A stretch of DNA of 7,653 bases from Treponema sp. (GTDB taxonomy: Bacteria > Spirochaetota > Spirochaetia > Treponematales > Breznakiellaceae): the NCBI GenBank assembly GCA_031266635.1, contig JAISAN010000192.1, positions 1 through 7,653 on the forward strand. The letters run 5' to 3'. This document shows, in pieces, positions 1 through 6,555 of this stretch. Within the stretch, counting starts at the first letter, position 1; each line of letters opens with the position of its first letter. A program made the translations under genes and the position numbers. A model generated the notes under the pieces. It was given only the letters and a program-made list of their open reading frames with translations, did not search any database and was not told the DNA's origin.

Positions 1-530
1 TCATCCCCCACCAGGGCGCGGAAATCTTCCCAGGAGATCGTGTCTACCGGTTTGGCGTCCGGGTTTTTCCGGGGATCATCGGTGTAGACCTTTTCGATGT
101 TGGAGAGGTTGATCACCACAGGGGCATGGAAACGTTCCGCCAGAAGAACCGCGTCGTAATCGGAAGAAAAACCCGGCTTCCAGCCTGAGGCCACCAAAAC
201 CCGGCCTACCAGGGGTTCCACCCGGGTGGGATCGGTAACCACATCCTGAGGGCAGAGATCCCCCATCACCGCCTTGACCAGTTGGGCGTTGAGCCGGGTG
301 GCCATAATGCCGATCCAGTCCGCTTCCTCGCCGGAACTTTCGCCCCGGACCGCCCGGTAGGCTTTTTGCCAGGCCCGGGCGGGACCGCCGCCGCCGGTAA
401 CAAAGATAAAACGCCGCTTTTCATCCTCTTCAATCATACCCCGTATCAGGGAAACAAAGTCTTTGAGAAAGGGCTCGTCCACCCCGTCGGGGGCGATTAT
501 CGATCCCCCCAAAGAAATTACCGTAACCAT
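1..530 (-). CDS. pyrH: UMP kinase, archaeal-like type, C-terminus cut by window start
   Basis: This is the N-terminal 176 residues of an amino-acid-kinase-fold protein that would phosphorylate UMP to UDP in pyrimidine nucleotide synthesis in the cytosol. Visible are LGGSII (residues 7-12) at the phosphate-binding start, a GGGGPAR loop (46-52), DWIGIMATRLNAQL (71-84), SSDYDAVLLAE (122-132), where archaeal enzymes have a TTDAVAALLAE-like segment, and NLSNIEKVYTDDP (141-153), the nucleotide-binding segment. The opening VISLGGS resembles archaeal UMP kinases more than the bacterial KLSGE form. The ATG at 530 is preceded by a strong GAGGAGG five bases upstream, which fixes the start. It lies 39 bp downstream of the lipoprotein gene on the same strand, so it is probably transcribed with it but translated independently. 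About 50 residues should be missing beyond position 1. The main alternative is another amino-acid-kinase family member. Confidence 0.85.
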   Translation of the reverse strand, partial: MVTVISLGGSIIAPDGVDEPFLKDFVSLIRGMIEEDEKRRFIFVTGGGGPARAWQKAYRAVRGESSGEEADWIGIMATRLNAQLVKAVMGDLCPQDVVTDPTRVEPLVGRVLVASGWKPGFSSDYDAVLLAERFHAPVVINLSNIEKVYTDDPRKNPDAKPVDTISWEDFRALVGD

Positions 531-534
531 TCAA

Positions 535-542
535 ACCTCCTC
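535..542 (-). promoter_or_regulatory. Strong Shine-Dalgarno of the UMP kinase gene
   Basis: On the minus strand this reads GAGGAGGT, five bases from the ATG at 530. It is the best ribosome-binding site in the minus-strand block. The gene therefore does not rely on coupling to the lipoprotein gene that ends at 570, unlike the overlapping genes further upstream. Confidence 0.8.
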
Positions 543-569
543 ATGCCCGCCATACCGGGGGCCGGCCGT

Positions 570-2225
570 TTACTGGACATATATTCCCGTAATTGTAACA
601 TCTCCCCAGAGGCTGGAATAGGACTCAAGCCCCCCGGCGGCTTCTTCCCACAGGTTTTGCAGGGCATAGCTCCGGGGATGCGACACCGCCCGTCCCCGGG
701 GGTCCATCTGGGAAAAGATTGTCTGGCCCCGGGAAAAGGCGATCCGCTGGTTGTCCAGGTTTCCAAAATAATAGGCCCCGGCGTCTTCCCGCAGATTGAA
801 CATATCCGGCGCGGCTCCGGCCCCCAGCGCGGGGTCCAGGGGAATCCAGCCGAAGCCGTCGATCCAGAATTCCACCCAGTAATGGCGGCTGGTCTGGCGG
901 TTCCGGTTGACCAGCACCCCCGCCACGGGGAGGCTGGGAACCCCCGCGGCTCTGGCCAGGGCGCAGAACAGCAGCGATGCCATGTAGGGATCCGCCCTTT
1001 TTTCCTCCAGGGCTTCAACAGCCCCGCCGTTTAGGGGGCCGGTCTGGATATTTCCCTCCCTGATGAGCCAGTCATAAATCAACCGGGCTTTGGTATACGG
1101 GTTCCGTTCACGGCCGGTGATGGCCGCGGCCTGGGTCCTGATCCGCTGATCATCCGAAGGGATCAGGGGGGAGGGCTGGGTGTGAACCGGTTTGACCGGG
1201 GAGTCGCCCGCTTCTTTTATCGACGCGGCTTTTATCGAAGTTTCCACCGTGTAAACATCGACCTTGCAGGAATAGCTGACGCCCAGTTTGGTCCGGGGAG
1301 AAAGGTTGTTCAGTTGAAATAAGCTTGTTCCCCGGTAATTTTCCACAAAGGGTTCACGGTTTCGGGATAATAACTGAATATTCCGTTGGGAGGCGGAACC
1401 AAGCGGCTGGGGGACCCATAGGTACAGGGTGTTGGGGTTTTCCGCTTCCTGAACCTGAATGTCCACCGAATGGGAGATGGTATAACTCCGCTTGTCCCGG
1501 AAGGTTTTGGTTCCCGGCTTTCCGGTAACTTCAAAAAAAACAGGCCGGGTATTGCCCCGGAGGGTCCTGACTTCCAGATTGCCGCTGATGGCGCCGTCGG
1601 GAACCCGGACCCGTATTTCCCGCTCGCTCCACAGTTCATAGCCGAAATCCGTTTCCGAGACTTCCACCGTTTCAGGCGTTCTGGCTTCCGCGGGGGCCGC
1701 GGGCGCGGATTCCCCGTTCCAGGAAAAATATACCCCGCCGCGTTCCCGGGAACTGCCAAAACCGTTCCCGGTAATATGTATCAAGGTTCCTACTGTCCCC
1801 CCCGGAGGCTCTACCGAGATAATCCGGGGCCCCAGGTCCATTTCCGGCCCCTGTACCGGCCGGGGAATGACGGCGGCGCTGGAAAAGAGAATGCCGTTGC
1901 TTTTTCCCCCGTTCACATGAACATAAACCAGCCCGGATTCCCCAAATTCGGGAACCCGGAGGGCGATAAAATCATCCTGCCAGTTTACATAGGAAGAACT
2001 GGTAGGGGCCGTCCCGGCAATGCTTACGTAGGATTCTTTTCGTTCATCTCCGAAATTACTGCCCCGGATGGCAAGAACTTCGCCCATTGTTCCAATCCGG
2101 GGGTTAATGGAACTGATAACCGGGTTTTTTTCGGCGCAGGATAGAATACAGGATAGAATAAAAAGGAGGATGACAAAAAACGGACCCAGCCCCCCCCTGA
2201 TGTTCTTACGGTGAACCAATCTCAT
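570..2225 (-). CDS. TIG-domain and transglutaminase-like lipoprotein
   Basis: This is a 551-residue exported protein. A charged N-terminus (MRLVHRKNIR) and hydrophobic core end in a doubled ILSC-ILSC (23-30) followed by AEKN, so it is probably a lipoprotein anchored at Cys30 or Cys26. Two IPT/TIG immunoglobulin-like domains follow: about 35-117 (INPRIGTMGEVLAIRGSNFG) and about 133-233 (VEPPGGTVGTLIHITGNGFG). A linker of about 235-355 leads to a transglutaminase-like fold at about 360-470, with LFCALARAAGVPSLPVAG, HYWVEFWIDGFGWIPLDP, His448 and Asp464. The expected nucleophile Cys is Pro413 instead (ADPYMASLLF), and the nearest Cys is 421, so classical thiol catalysis is doubtful. The start overlaps the upstream stop as TGATG, indicating translational coupling with the sigma-factor operon. 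A G8 tract lies in codons 10-12. Surface or periplasmic binding or scaffolding is the likeliest role; the substrate is unknown. Confidence 0.85.
   Translation of the reverse strand: MRLVHRKNIRGGLGPFFVILLFILSCILSCAEKNPVISSINPRIGTMGEVLAIRGSNFGDERKESYVSIAGTAPTSSSYVNWQDDFIALRVPEFGESGLVYVHVNGGKSNGILFSSAAVIPRPVQGPEMDLGPRIISVEPPGGTVGTLIHITGNGFGSSRERGGVYFSWNGESAPAAPAEARTPETVEVSETDFGYELWSEREIRVRVPDGAISGNLEVRTLRGNTRPVFFEVTGKPGTKTFRDKRSYTISHSVDIQVQEAENPNTLYLWVPQPLGSASQRNIQLLSRNREPFVENYRGTSLFQLNNLSPRTKLGVSYSCKVDVYTVETSIKAASIKEAGDSPVKPVHTQPSPLIPSDDQRIRTQAAAITGRERNPYTKARLIYDWLIREGNIQTGPLNGGAVEALEEKRADPYMASLLFCALARAAGVPSLPVAGVLVNRNRQTSRHYWVEFWIDGFGWIPLDPALGAGAAPDMFNLREDAGAYYFGNLDNQRIAFSRGQTIFSQMDPRGRAVSHPRSYALQNLWEEAAGGLESYSSLWGDVTITGIYVQ
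2137..2160 (-). repeat. Perfect 12-bp tandem duplication of the lipobox codons
   Basis: The plus strand reads CAGGATAGAATA twice in tandem. On the coding strand this encodes ILSC twice (residues 23-26 and 27-30 of the lipoprotein), so the signal peptidase II site is present in duplicate without a change of frame. Both copies are identical at the DNA level, which suggests a recent duplication. Confidence 0.9.
2190..2197 (-). repeat. G8 homopolymer tract near the lipoprotein start
   Basis: Eight consecutive C on the plus strand are eight G on the coding strand. They cover codons 10-12 (Arg-Gly-Gly), just before the signal-peptide hydrophobic core. A one-base slip would abolish the signal peptide and the rest of the protein. 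Whether the tract varies in a population cannot be told from one sequence. Confidence 0.85.
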
Positions 2226-2797
2226 CAGGGGCTTTCGTTCCCCTCAACTTCGGGGAGCGCTTCTTCGGGCCCGGGAACTGCTTTGCCGGGATCAGCGCCG
2301 TTTATTTCCGGGGCTTTGCTATCCCCCTCCCCGGCATAGGACCGCAGTTCCAGCATGATTTCGATCCGGTCGTCATCCGGGGAATCCGCGGGCCCCAGGG
2401 GGAAAAAGTATATCTGTTCCCCGAATTTCAGGGGGATGGTCTGCATGGTGGTCTGGTAACGGATGCCCTCATTCGGGATATTCACCCAGATCTGTCCCTG
2501 GGCCACCAGTACGCTGTGGCCGTTCCGGCGGAAATAGGGGGTAAACTGAACTGCCACCACCACATTGGCGCCCACCAGTTTCAGTCCCACGGGACGCCCC
2601 GGAAGGGTAACTTTGGAAGTAACCGAATTCCAGACTTCCTGCTGATTCTGTTCAACTACCCGGGCCACAATATCCAGCACCACCGCCCGGTCCTTGAGGC
2701 CGGGAAGCAATTCTTCAAGCCCCGGTTCCTGGGCGATCACCGCCGCGTTGGCGGCGAGAAAAAACAAACTGCCGAAAATAGTAAAACGGCGGATCAT
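2225..2797 (-). CDS. Small exported protein of unknown function
   Basis: This 190-residue protein has a clear signal peptide: MIRRF, a hydrophobic stretch at 7-21 (TIFGSLFFLAANAAV) and a plausible cleavage after IAQ near residue 22-23. No Cys is available at the cleavage site, so it is secreted or periplasmic and not a lipoprotein. The mature part (about 24-155) alternates short hydrophobic strands such as VGANVVVAVQFTPYF and IEIMLELRSY, suggesting a mainly beta domain. The last 35 residues are Pro/Glu/Gly-rich and probably disordered. I do not recognise the family. Its ATG overlaps the anti-sigma stop as ATGA, and its own stop overlaps the lipoprotein start as TGATG, so all three are probably translated in coupled fashion. 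By context it is either a target or a sensory partner of the sigma/anti-sigma pair. Confidence 0.8.
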   Translation of the reverse strand: MIRRFTIFGSLFFLAANAAVIAQEPGLEELLPGLKDRAVVLDIVARVVEQNQQEVWNSVTSKVTLPGRPVGLKLVGANVVVAVQFTPYFRRNGHSVLVAQGQIWVNIPNEGIRYQTTMQTIPLKFGEQIYFFPLGPADSPDDDRIEIMLELRSYAGEGDSKAPEINGADPGKAVPGPEEALPEVEGNESP

Positions 2798-3402
2798 CGC
2801 GGCGTTTTACCCCCATAGTCCGCGGAACCCGCGGGCATCCGGACCGGAAAGCCCCGGGGATATTTTGCCGGAAGTTCCGCGGCTTTGAGGATCCTCGGTT
2901 CGCCGGAACTCATAAAATTCCTGCTTTCCGGCAGCCGGAGGATCACAATGTCCCCCGTGTCCTGGCTCCCCAGGTACTGCCATATCCCATTCATATCCGA
3001 AACCGGCACAACATTACGGAGATCAACCCCCGCGGCCATTGCGCCCTCCTGGGCCGGGCCGGTAAAAAAGAGCTGGCGAAACACCAGCGCCCCCAGGGCA
3101 ATAAAAAAGATTGCCGCCGCCGCGGCCACGGGAAGGGGCACGGAAACGTTTCTGCGCCAGAGATTTCCGCTACGGGGGAAAGCGCCCCCCGCGCGGGTTT
3201 GCAGTCTGAGCCAGACGCGCTCCCGCGCCGTTTCCGGGCCGGCGTTCCCGGTCTTGCCCAGCAGACAGGACATATTCCGGTAGGCCTCCAGCTTTTCCCG
3301 GCACCGGGCGCAGGAACCCAGGTGGTTTTCCAGCTTTTCTTTCCAGGGCGAGGGTAATTCCCCGTCCAGGTAAACCGAAAGAATTTGACGATCAGGACAC
3401 AT
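2794..3402 (-). CDS. Membrane-anchored zinc-finger anti-sigma factor
   Basis: This 202-residue protein has a typical ZAS anti-sigma domain: Cys2 followed by His27-x3-Cys31-x2-Cys34 (HLGSCARC), the zinc ligands that hold the fold masking an ECF sigma factor. A linker leads to one strongly hydrophobic helix at about 88-112 (VPLPVAAAAAIFFIALGALV), so the ZAS part is cytoplasmic and about 90 C-terminal residues lie outside. That external part has no motif I can name. Its ATG begins on the base after the TAA of the sigma gene, the classic sigma/anti-sigma arrangement, so it should bind and inhibit that sigma until an envelope signal releases it. No separate ribosome-binding site is convincing, which fits coupled translation. 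Whether release is by proteolysis or by zinc/redox change at the Cys ligands cannot be told. Confidence 0.88.
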   Translation of the reverse strand: MCPDRQILSVYLDGELPSPWKEKLENHLGSCARCREKLEAYRNMSCLLGKTGNAGPETARERVWLRLQTRAGGAFPRSGNLWRRNVSVPLPVAAAAAIFFIALGALVFRQLFFTGPAQEGAMAAGVDLRNVVPVSDMNGIWQYLGSQDTGDIVILRLPESRNFMSSGEPRILKAAELPAKYPRGFPVRMPAGSADYGGKTPR

Positions 3403-3939
3403 TTATGAACCATCCTTGCGAAAACGGTTTTCCGCTTCCAAAAGCCCGGCTAAACGTTCCCGGGCCCTGAACACCCGAACTTTGACATTTCCTTCGCTGA
3501 TACCCAAAATCCGCCCAATCTCCTTGTAATTCAGCCCGCTGTATTCCTTTAAAATCAGCACTATTTGTAAATTCCCCGGCAGTTTTTTCAGGGCGTCCTG
3601 AACCTCGGCCTGGGTCTCCCGCTTAATAAACAAACCCTCTCCGGTTTCTTCCTGCCGCGTATCCTCCCGAAAGGCCCGCTGATAAGCTTTCCGTTCACGG
3701 TCCTTCCGTTTTGCGTAATTCAGGGCCGCGTTTTTTACTACCCGGATAAGCCAATACTTTGCTTCCTCCAGGCTGGGGAAAACCATGTTTTTTTCATGGA
3801 GACGGAAAAAAGCCTCCTGACAGAGATCTTCCGCCGCTTCCTCGCTGTTGGCGATCCGGTAGGCCACTCTGAACAAAATCGGAAAAACCGTGTCATAGAG
3901 CCTGCGAAATTCCGCCAGATCCTTTTTCTCATCTACCAT
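3403..3939 (-). CDS. rpoE: ECF (group 4) sigma-70 family factor
   Basis: This 178-residue protein has the two ECF domains only. Region sigma-2 spans about 13-80, with the AAEDLCQEAFFRLHEK core-binding segment at 35-50 and KYWLIRVVKNAALNYAKRK (61-79) for -10 recognition. Region sigma-4 spans about 113-165, with LPGNLQIVLILKEYSGLNYK and a helix-turn-helix (EIGRILGISEGNVKVRVFRA) for -35 recognition. It directs RNA polymerase to a small regulon, probably including its own operon. A TTG at 3948 would add three residues, but it sits one base from the AAAAGG element, whereas the ATG at 3939 has a 10-base spacing, so I use the ATG. It starts 31 bp after cysS and abuts the anti-sigma gene. The symbol rpoE is used in the generic sense for this family. 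Confidence 0.9.
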   Translation of the reverse strand: MVDEKKDLAEFRRLYDTVFPILFRVAYRIANSEEAAEDLCQEAFFRLHEKNMVFPSLEEAKYWLIRVVKNAALNYAKRKDRERKAYQRAFREDTRQEETGEGLFIKRETQAEVQDALKKLPGNLQIVLILKEYSGLNYKEIGRILGISEGNVKVRVFRARERLAGLLEAENRFRKDGS

Positions 3940-3949
3940 TGAAAACAAA

Positions 3950-3955
3950 CCTTTT
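3950..3955 (-). promoter_or_regulatory. Ribosome-binding site that decides the sigma-factor start
   Basis: The minus strand reads AAAAGG. It lies 10 bases from the ATG at 3939 but only one base from the in-frame TTG at 3948. The TTG is therefore an implausible start and the shorter 178-residue protein is preferred. Confidence 0.55.
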
Positions 3956-3970
3956 ACCCAACCGTTACAG

Positions 3971-5422
3971 CTAGAGCCGCCGCCATTTTGTTTCCACGGG
4001 ACCGTCTTCCAGAATAATCCCCCGATCCTTCAGGGCCTGCCGGATACTGTCGGCCCGGGTGAAATCCTTCGCCTGTTTCGCCTCCTTCCGTTCCGCAATC
4101 AACCGCTCGATTTCCCGGACTTCGTCCTCCGGCTCTTTTTCCCGCGCCGTTTCCACGGCCTCCCGGAGCCCCAGGCCCAATACCTGATCCATATCAAAGG
4201 CGGCGGTCAACACTGCCGTGGATTCCAGGCTGTTGTCCCGGAGCAGGCCCCAAAGTTCCGCCAGCGCCCGGGGGGTGGAAAGGTCCTCTTCCAGCGCCCG
4301 GTTAAAGGCATCAAGGTACGCGCCCTCGTGCCCGCCGCCGGCGCTTTCCGCCGGGTTTTCAGCCCCCGCCGGGGGGGGGACCTGCCCTGCCTTTTCCGCC
4401 AGGTTTTTTATCCGGTCCAGCAGGGATTTCCGGGCGTTTTTCGCCCCCAAAAGACCCTCCCAGGAAAACTGAAGCTGGCTCCGGTAATGGCCCCCCAGAA
4501 GGAAATACCGGTAATCCAGGGGATCATAGCCTGAGTCTATCAGACTTTGAAGGGTGAGAAAATCTCCGGCAGATTTGGACATCTTGCCCTTGTTGAGGAC
4601 CAGGAATTCATTGTGGAACCAATAGCGGACCCAGGGGTGTTTCCCCGTAGCGGCCTCACTCTGGGCGATTTCGTTGGTGTGGTGAATGGAGACGTGGTCG
4701 ATTCCCCCGGCGTGAATATCAAACTGTTCCCCCAGATATTTAAGGCTCATGGCGGAACATTCAATATGCCAGCCCGGATACCCCCGGCCCCAGGGACTGT
4801 CCCAGACCAGGGCCTGGTTTTCAAATTTACTTTTGGTGAACCAAAGGACAAAATCGGTAAGGTTCCGCTTGTTTTCGTCTACTTCCACCCTGGCGCCGTG
4901 CTTCAGCTCGTCGGGCCGGAGCAAGGCCAGTTCCCCGTAGGAGGGGAATTTGGCGGTGTCGAAATAGAGATTCCCCCCGGCGGAATAGGTAAAGCCCCGT
5001 TCCTCGATCCGCCGTATCAGGCTGATCATATCCCCAATATGCTCCGTGGCCCTGCATACCACCGTGGGCCGCTGGATATTCAAGCGGGCGGTATCCAGAA
5101 AAAAAGCCTTTGTATAAAAATCGGCGATCTCCAGGACGCTTTTTCCCCGTTCCTCGGCGCTTTTTATCATTTTATCGTCGCCTTCGTCATTATCCCCGGA
5201 AAGATGGCCCACATCGGTAATGTTCATCACATGGGTTACTTCAAAACCGGCCCGCCGCAGGAAACGGACCAAAATATCGTGTACCGTATATGCCCGGAGG
5301 TTGCCGATATGAGCGTAATCGTACACGGTGGGTCCGCAGCCGTAAAAACCAACTTTTCCTTCCCGAATGGGTTTGAAGGCTTGCAATTCCCGGCCAAGGG
5401 TATTATATAGAGTAAACGCCAT
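3971..5422 (-). CDS. cysS: Cysteinyl-tRNA synthetase
   Basis: This 483-residue class I aminoacyl-tRNA synthetase charges tRNA-Cys with cysteine using ATP in the cytosol. Visible motifs are FYGCGPTVYDYAHIGNLR, with zinc ligand Cys29 and the HIGN signature (38-41); GWHIECSAM with Cys222; GGIDHVSIHHTNEIAQSEA with His247 and Glu251 as the other zinc ligands; and KMSKS (280-284). The C-terminal helical part continues to about 483, the usual length. The family begins like MAFTLYNTL, so the ATG at 5422 is correct; an in-frame ATG at 5488 would add 22 unrelated residues inside murB territory. A weak AGGG is about eight bases upstream. The HHTNE form, where many bacteria have HHENE, marks a particular CysRS sub-type. 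A G9 tract on the plus strand (4371-4379) encodes part of the PPPAGAE linker. The start codon is one base from that of murB, and the sigma gene follows after 31 bp. Confidence 0.97.
   Translation of the reverse strand: MAFTLYNTLGRELQAFKPIREGKVGFYGCGPTVYDYAHIGNLRAYTVHDILVRFLRRAGFEVTHVMNITDVGHLSGDNDEGDDKMIKSAEERGKSVLEIADFYTKAFFLDTARLNIQRPTVVCRATEHIGDMISLIRRIEERGFTYSAGGNLYFDTAKFPSYGELALLRPDELKHGARVEVDENKRNLTDFVLWFTKSKFENQALVWDSPWGRGYPGWHIECSAMSLKYLGEQFDIHAGGIDHVSIHHTNEIAQSEAATGKHPWVRYWFHNEFLVLNKGKMSKSAGDFLTLQSLIDSGYDPLDYRYFLLGGHYRSQLQFSWEGLLGAKNARKSLLDRIKNLAEKAGQVPPPAGAENPAESAGGGHEGAYLDAFNRALEEDLSTPRALAELWGLLRDNSLESTAVLTAAFDMDQVLGLGLREAVETAREKEPEDEVREIERLIAERKEAKQAKDFTRADSIRQALKDRGIILEDGPVETKWRRL
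4371..4379 (+). repeat. G9 homopolymer inside cysS
   Basis: Nine G on the plus strand (C9 on the coding strand) encode the prolines of VPPPAGAE in a linker of the CysRS C-terminal half. The surroundings are otherwise normal coding sequence and the frame is intact. Confidence 0.8.
5381..5409 (+). promoter_or_regulatory. Possible murB promoter inside the 5' end of cysS
   Basis: TTGCAA (5381-5386) and TATATA (5404-5409) are 17 bp apart, each matching four of six bases of the sigma-70 consensus. TATTAT at 5401 overlaps the -10 element. Transcription would begin near 5416, leaving a leader of only about eight bases. It must lie inside cysS because only one base separates the two start codons. This is pattern matching only. 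Confidence 0.25.
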
Positions 5423-5423
5423 T

Positions 5424-6362
5424 ATGCTTACCCTACAGACATTTATTGAAAAAATCAATTCCCGTACCGGCTTTACCGGCTTTCTCAATTACGGTGAACC
5501 CATGTCCCGGCATACCAGCTTCCGGGTCGGGGGTCCGGCGGATCTTTTTATCCGTCCCGATGGCGGTATATTCCCCGCCTACGCCGCCCTGCTCATGGAA
5601 TCCGCCCGGAATGAGGGGGTCCCCCTGTTTATTCTGGGGGGCGGCGCCAATATCGTCGTTTCCGACACGGGCATCCGGGGCGTGGTGCTGGACACCGGCG
5701 GCTGGCACGGCGCGGCGGCGGAAGGGGCGGAACTGCTTGTCCGGGCGGGGACGCCGGTGGATGACGCAGTGGAGGCCGCCGCCGCCGCGGGCCTGGGGGG
5801 GCTTGAGTTTCTGGCGGGGATGCCCGGAACCGCGGGCGGCGCGGTCTGGATGAACGCCCGGTGCTACGAAAAGTCCCTGTCCGATGTGCTGGCCGCGACG
5901 GAAATCCTCGATGAATCCGGCGCCCGGCTGTGGGTTCCCGCCCGGCCGGAGGATTTTGGCTACAAAAAAAGCCCCTTCCAGAACCGGCGGGTTCTGATCC
6001 TCCAGGCCCGGCTTGCCCTGCGTAAGCGGCCCGAAACGGAAATTCGCCGGGAAATGGAAGAACGCCGCCAGGACCGGGAGGCCAGGGGCCATTACCGCTA
6101 CCCTTCAGCGGGATCGGCCTTCAAAAACAACCGGGACTTTGGCAAGCCCACGGGGAAGATCATCGATGAGCTGGGCCTCCGGGGCCTTGCCTGCGGCGGC
6201 GCCCAGGTGGCCCCCTGGCACGGCAACATCATCATCAACACCGGAAACGCCTCCGCATCGGATATCCGCGCCCTGGTCAGCGAAGTTGCCGACCGGGTCA
6301 AGGCCCTTACGGGGTTCATCCTGGAACCGGAGATTTTGTTCGCAGGGGAGTGGGATGGATAA
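5424..6362 (+). CDS. murB: UDP-N-acetylenolpyruvoylglucosamine reductase
   Basis: This 312-residue FAD enzyme reduces UDP-GlcNAc-enolpyruvate to UDP-MurNAc with NADPH, the second committed step of peptidoglycan precursor synthesis in the cytosol. The order of motifs is complete: HTSFRVGGPAD (30-40), LGGGANIVVSD (71-81) and GMPGTAGGAVWMNA (132-145) for FAD binding, FGYKKSPF (178-185), YPSAGSAFKN (226-235) with Ser231 as the expected proton donor, then GNIIINTGNASASDI and a terminal FILEPEILF whose Glu303 is the likely catalytic acid. The compact substrate region fits the type II MurB found in many non-enteric bacteria. I choose the ATG at 5424 because an in-frame ATG at 5367 adds 19 residues that are antisense to cysS. 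The ribosome-binding site is weak. The stop is a tandem TAATAAG repeat that closes all three frames. Confidence 0.96.
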   Translation: MLTLQTFIEKINSRTGFTGFLNYGEPMSRHTSFRVGGPADLFIRPDGGIFPAYAALLMESARNEGVPLFILGGGANIVVSDTGIRGVVLDTGGWHGAAAEGAELLVRAGTPVDDAVEAAAAAGLGGLEFLAGMPGTAGGAVWMNARCYEKSLSDVLAATEILDESGARLWVPARPEDFGYKKSPFQNRRVLILQARLALRKRPETEIRREMEERRQDREARGHYRYPSAGSAFKNNRDFGKPTGKIIDELGLRGLACGGAQVAPWHGNIIINTGNASASDIRALVSEVADRVKALTGFILEPEILFAGEWDG

Positions 6363-6555
6363 TAAGTAATAAGTAAAAGATAAAAAGTGGGCTTATTTTG
6401 ATGAAATAAAATCATGTTATTGTATTATGTTGATCTATGGAGATAAAACAAAAAATATTTTTATGGAAAGATTCAAGTCAAAAAATAAATTTAAAACCTT
6501 CAGATGTTTTTTTTACCCTTCTATAGAAGAAATATAAAAATTTTTTAAAAGCCCA
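6363..6555. other. Very AT-rich intergenic stretch after murB
   Basis: GC is 25 of 120 bases over 6421-6540, against 48 of 60 inside murB at 5701-5760. It contains a T8 run (6507-6514), a perfect palindrome CTTCTATAGAAG (6518-6529) and an A/T homopolymer block near 6536-6550. I find no reading frame with coding character. The T run has no stable stem before it, so I do not call a terminator for murB. Confidence 0.7.

Noticed and set aside
3940..3948. TTG start for the sigma factor
   Set aside because: It lies only one base after the AAAAGG ribosome-binding element; the ATG at 3939 is correctly spaced.
5367..5423. murB start at 5367 (19 extra residues)
   Set aside because: The extension is antisense to the conserved N-terminus of cysS and resembles no MurB.
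5423..5488. cysS start at 5488 (22 extra residues)
   Set aside because: The family begins at MAFTLYNTL-type sequence; the extra residues are antisense to murB and show no similarity.
6490..6520. Rho-independent terminator for murB
   Set aside because: There is a T8 run but no stable stem before it; the nearby palindrome lies after the run.
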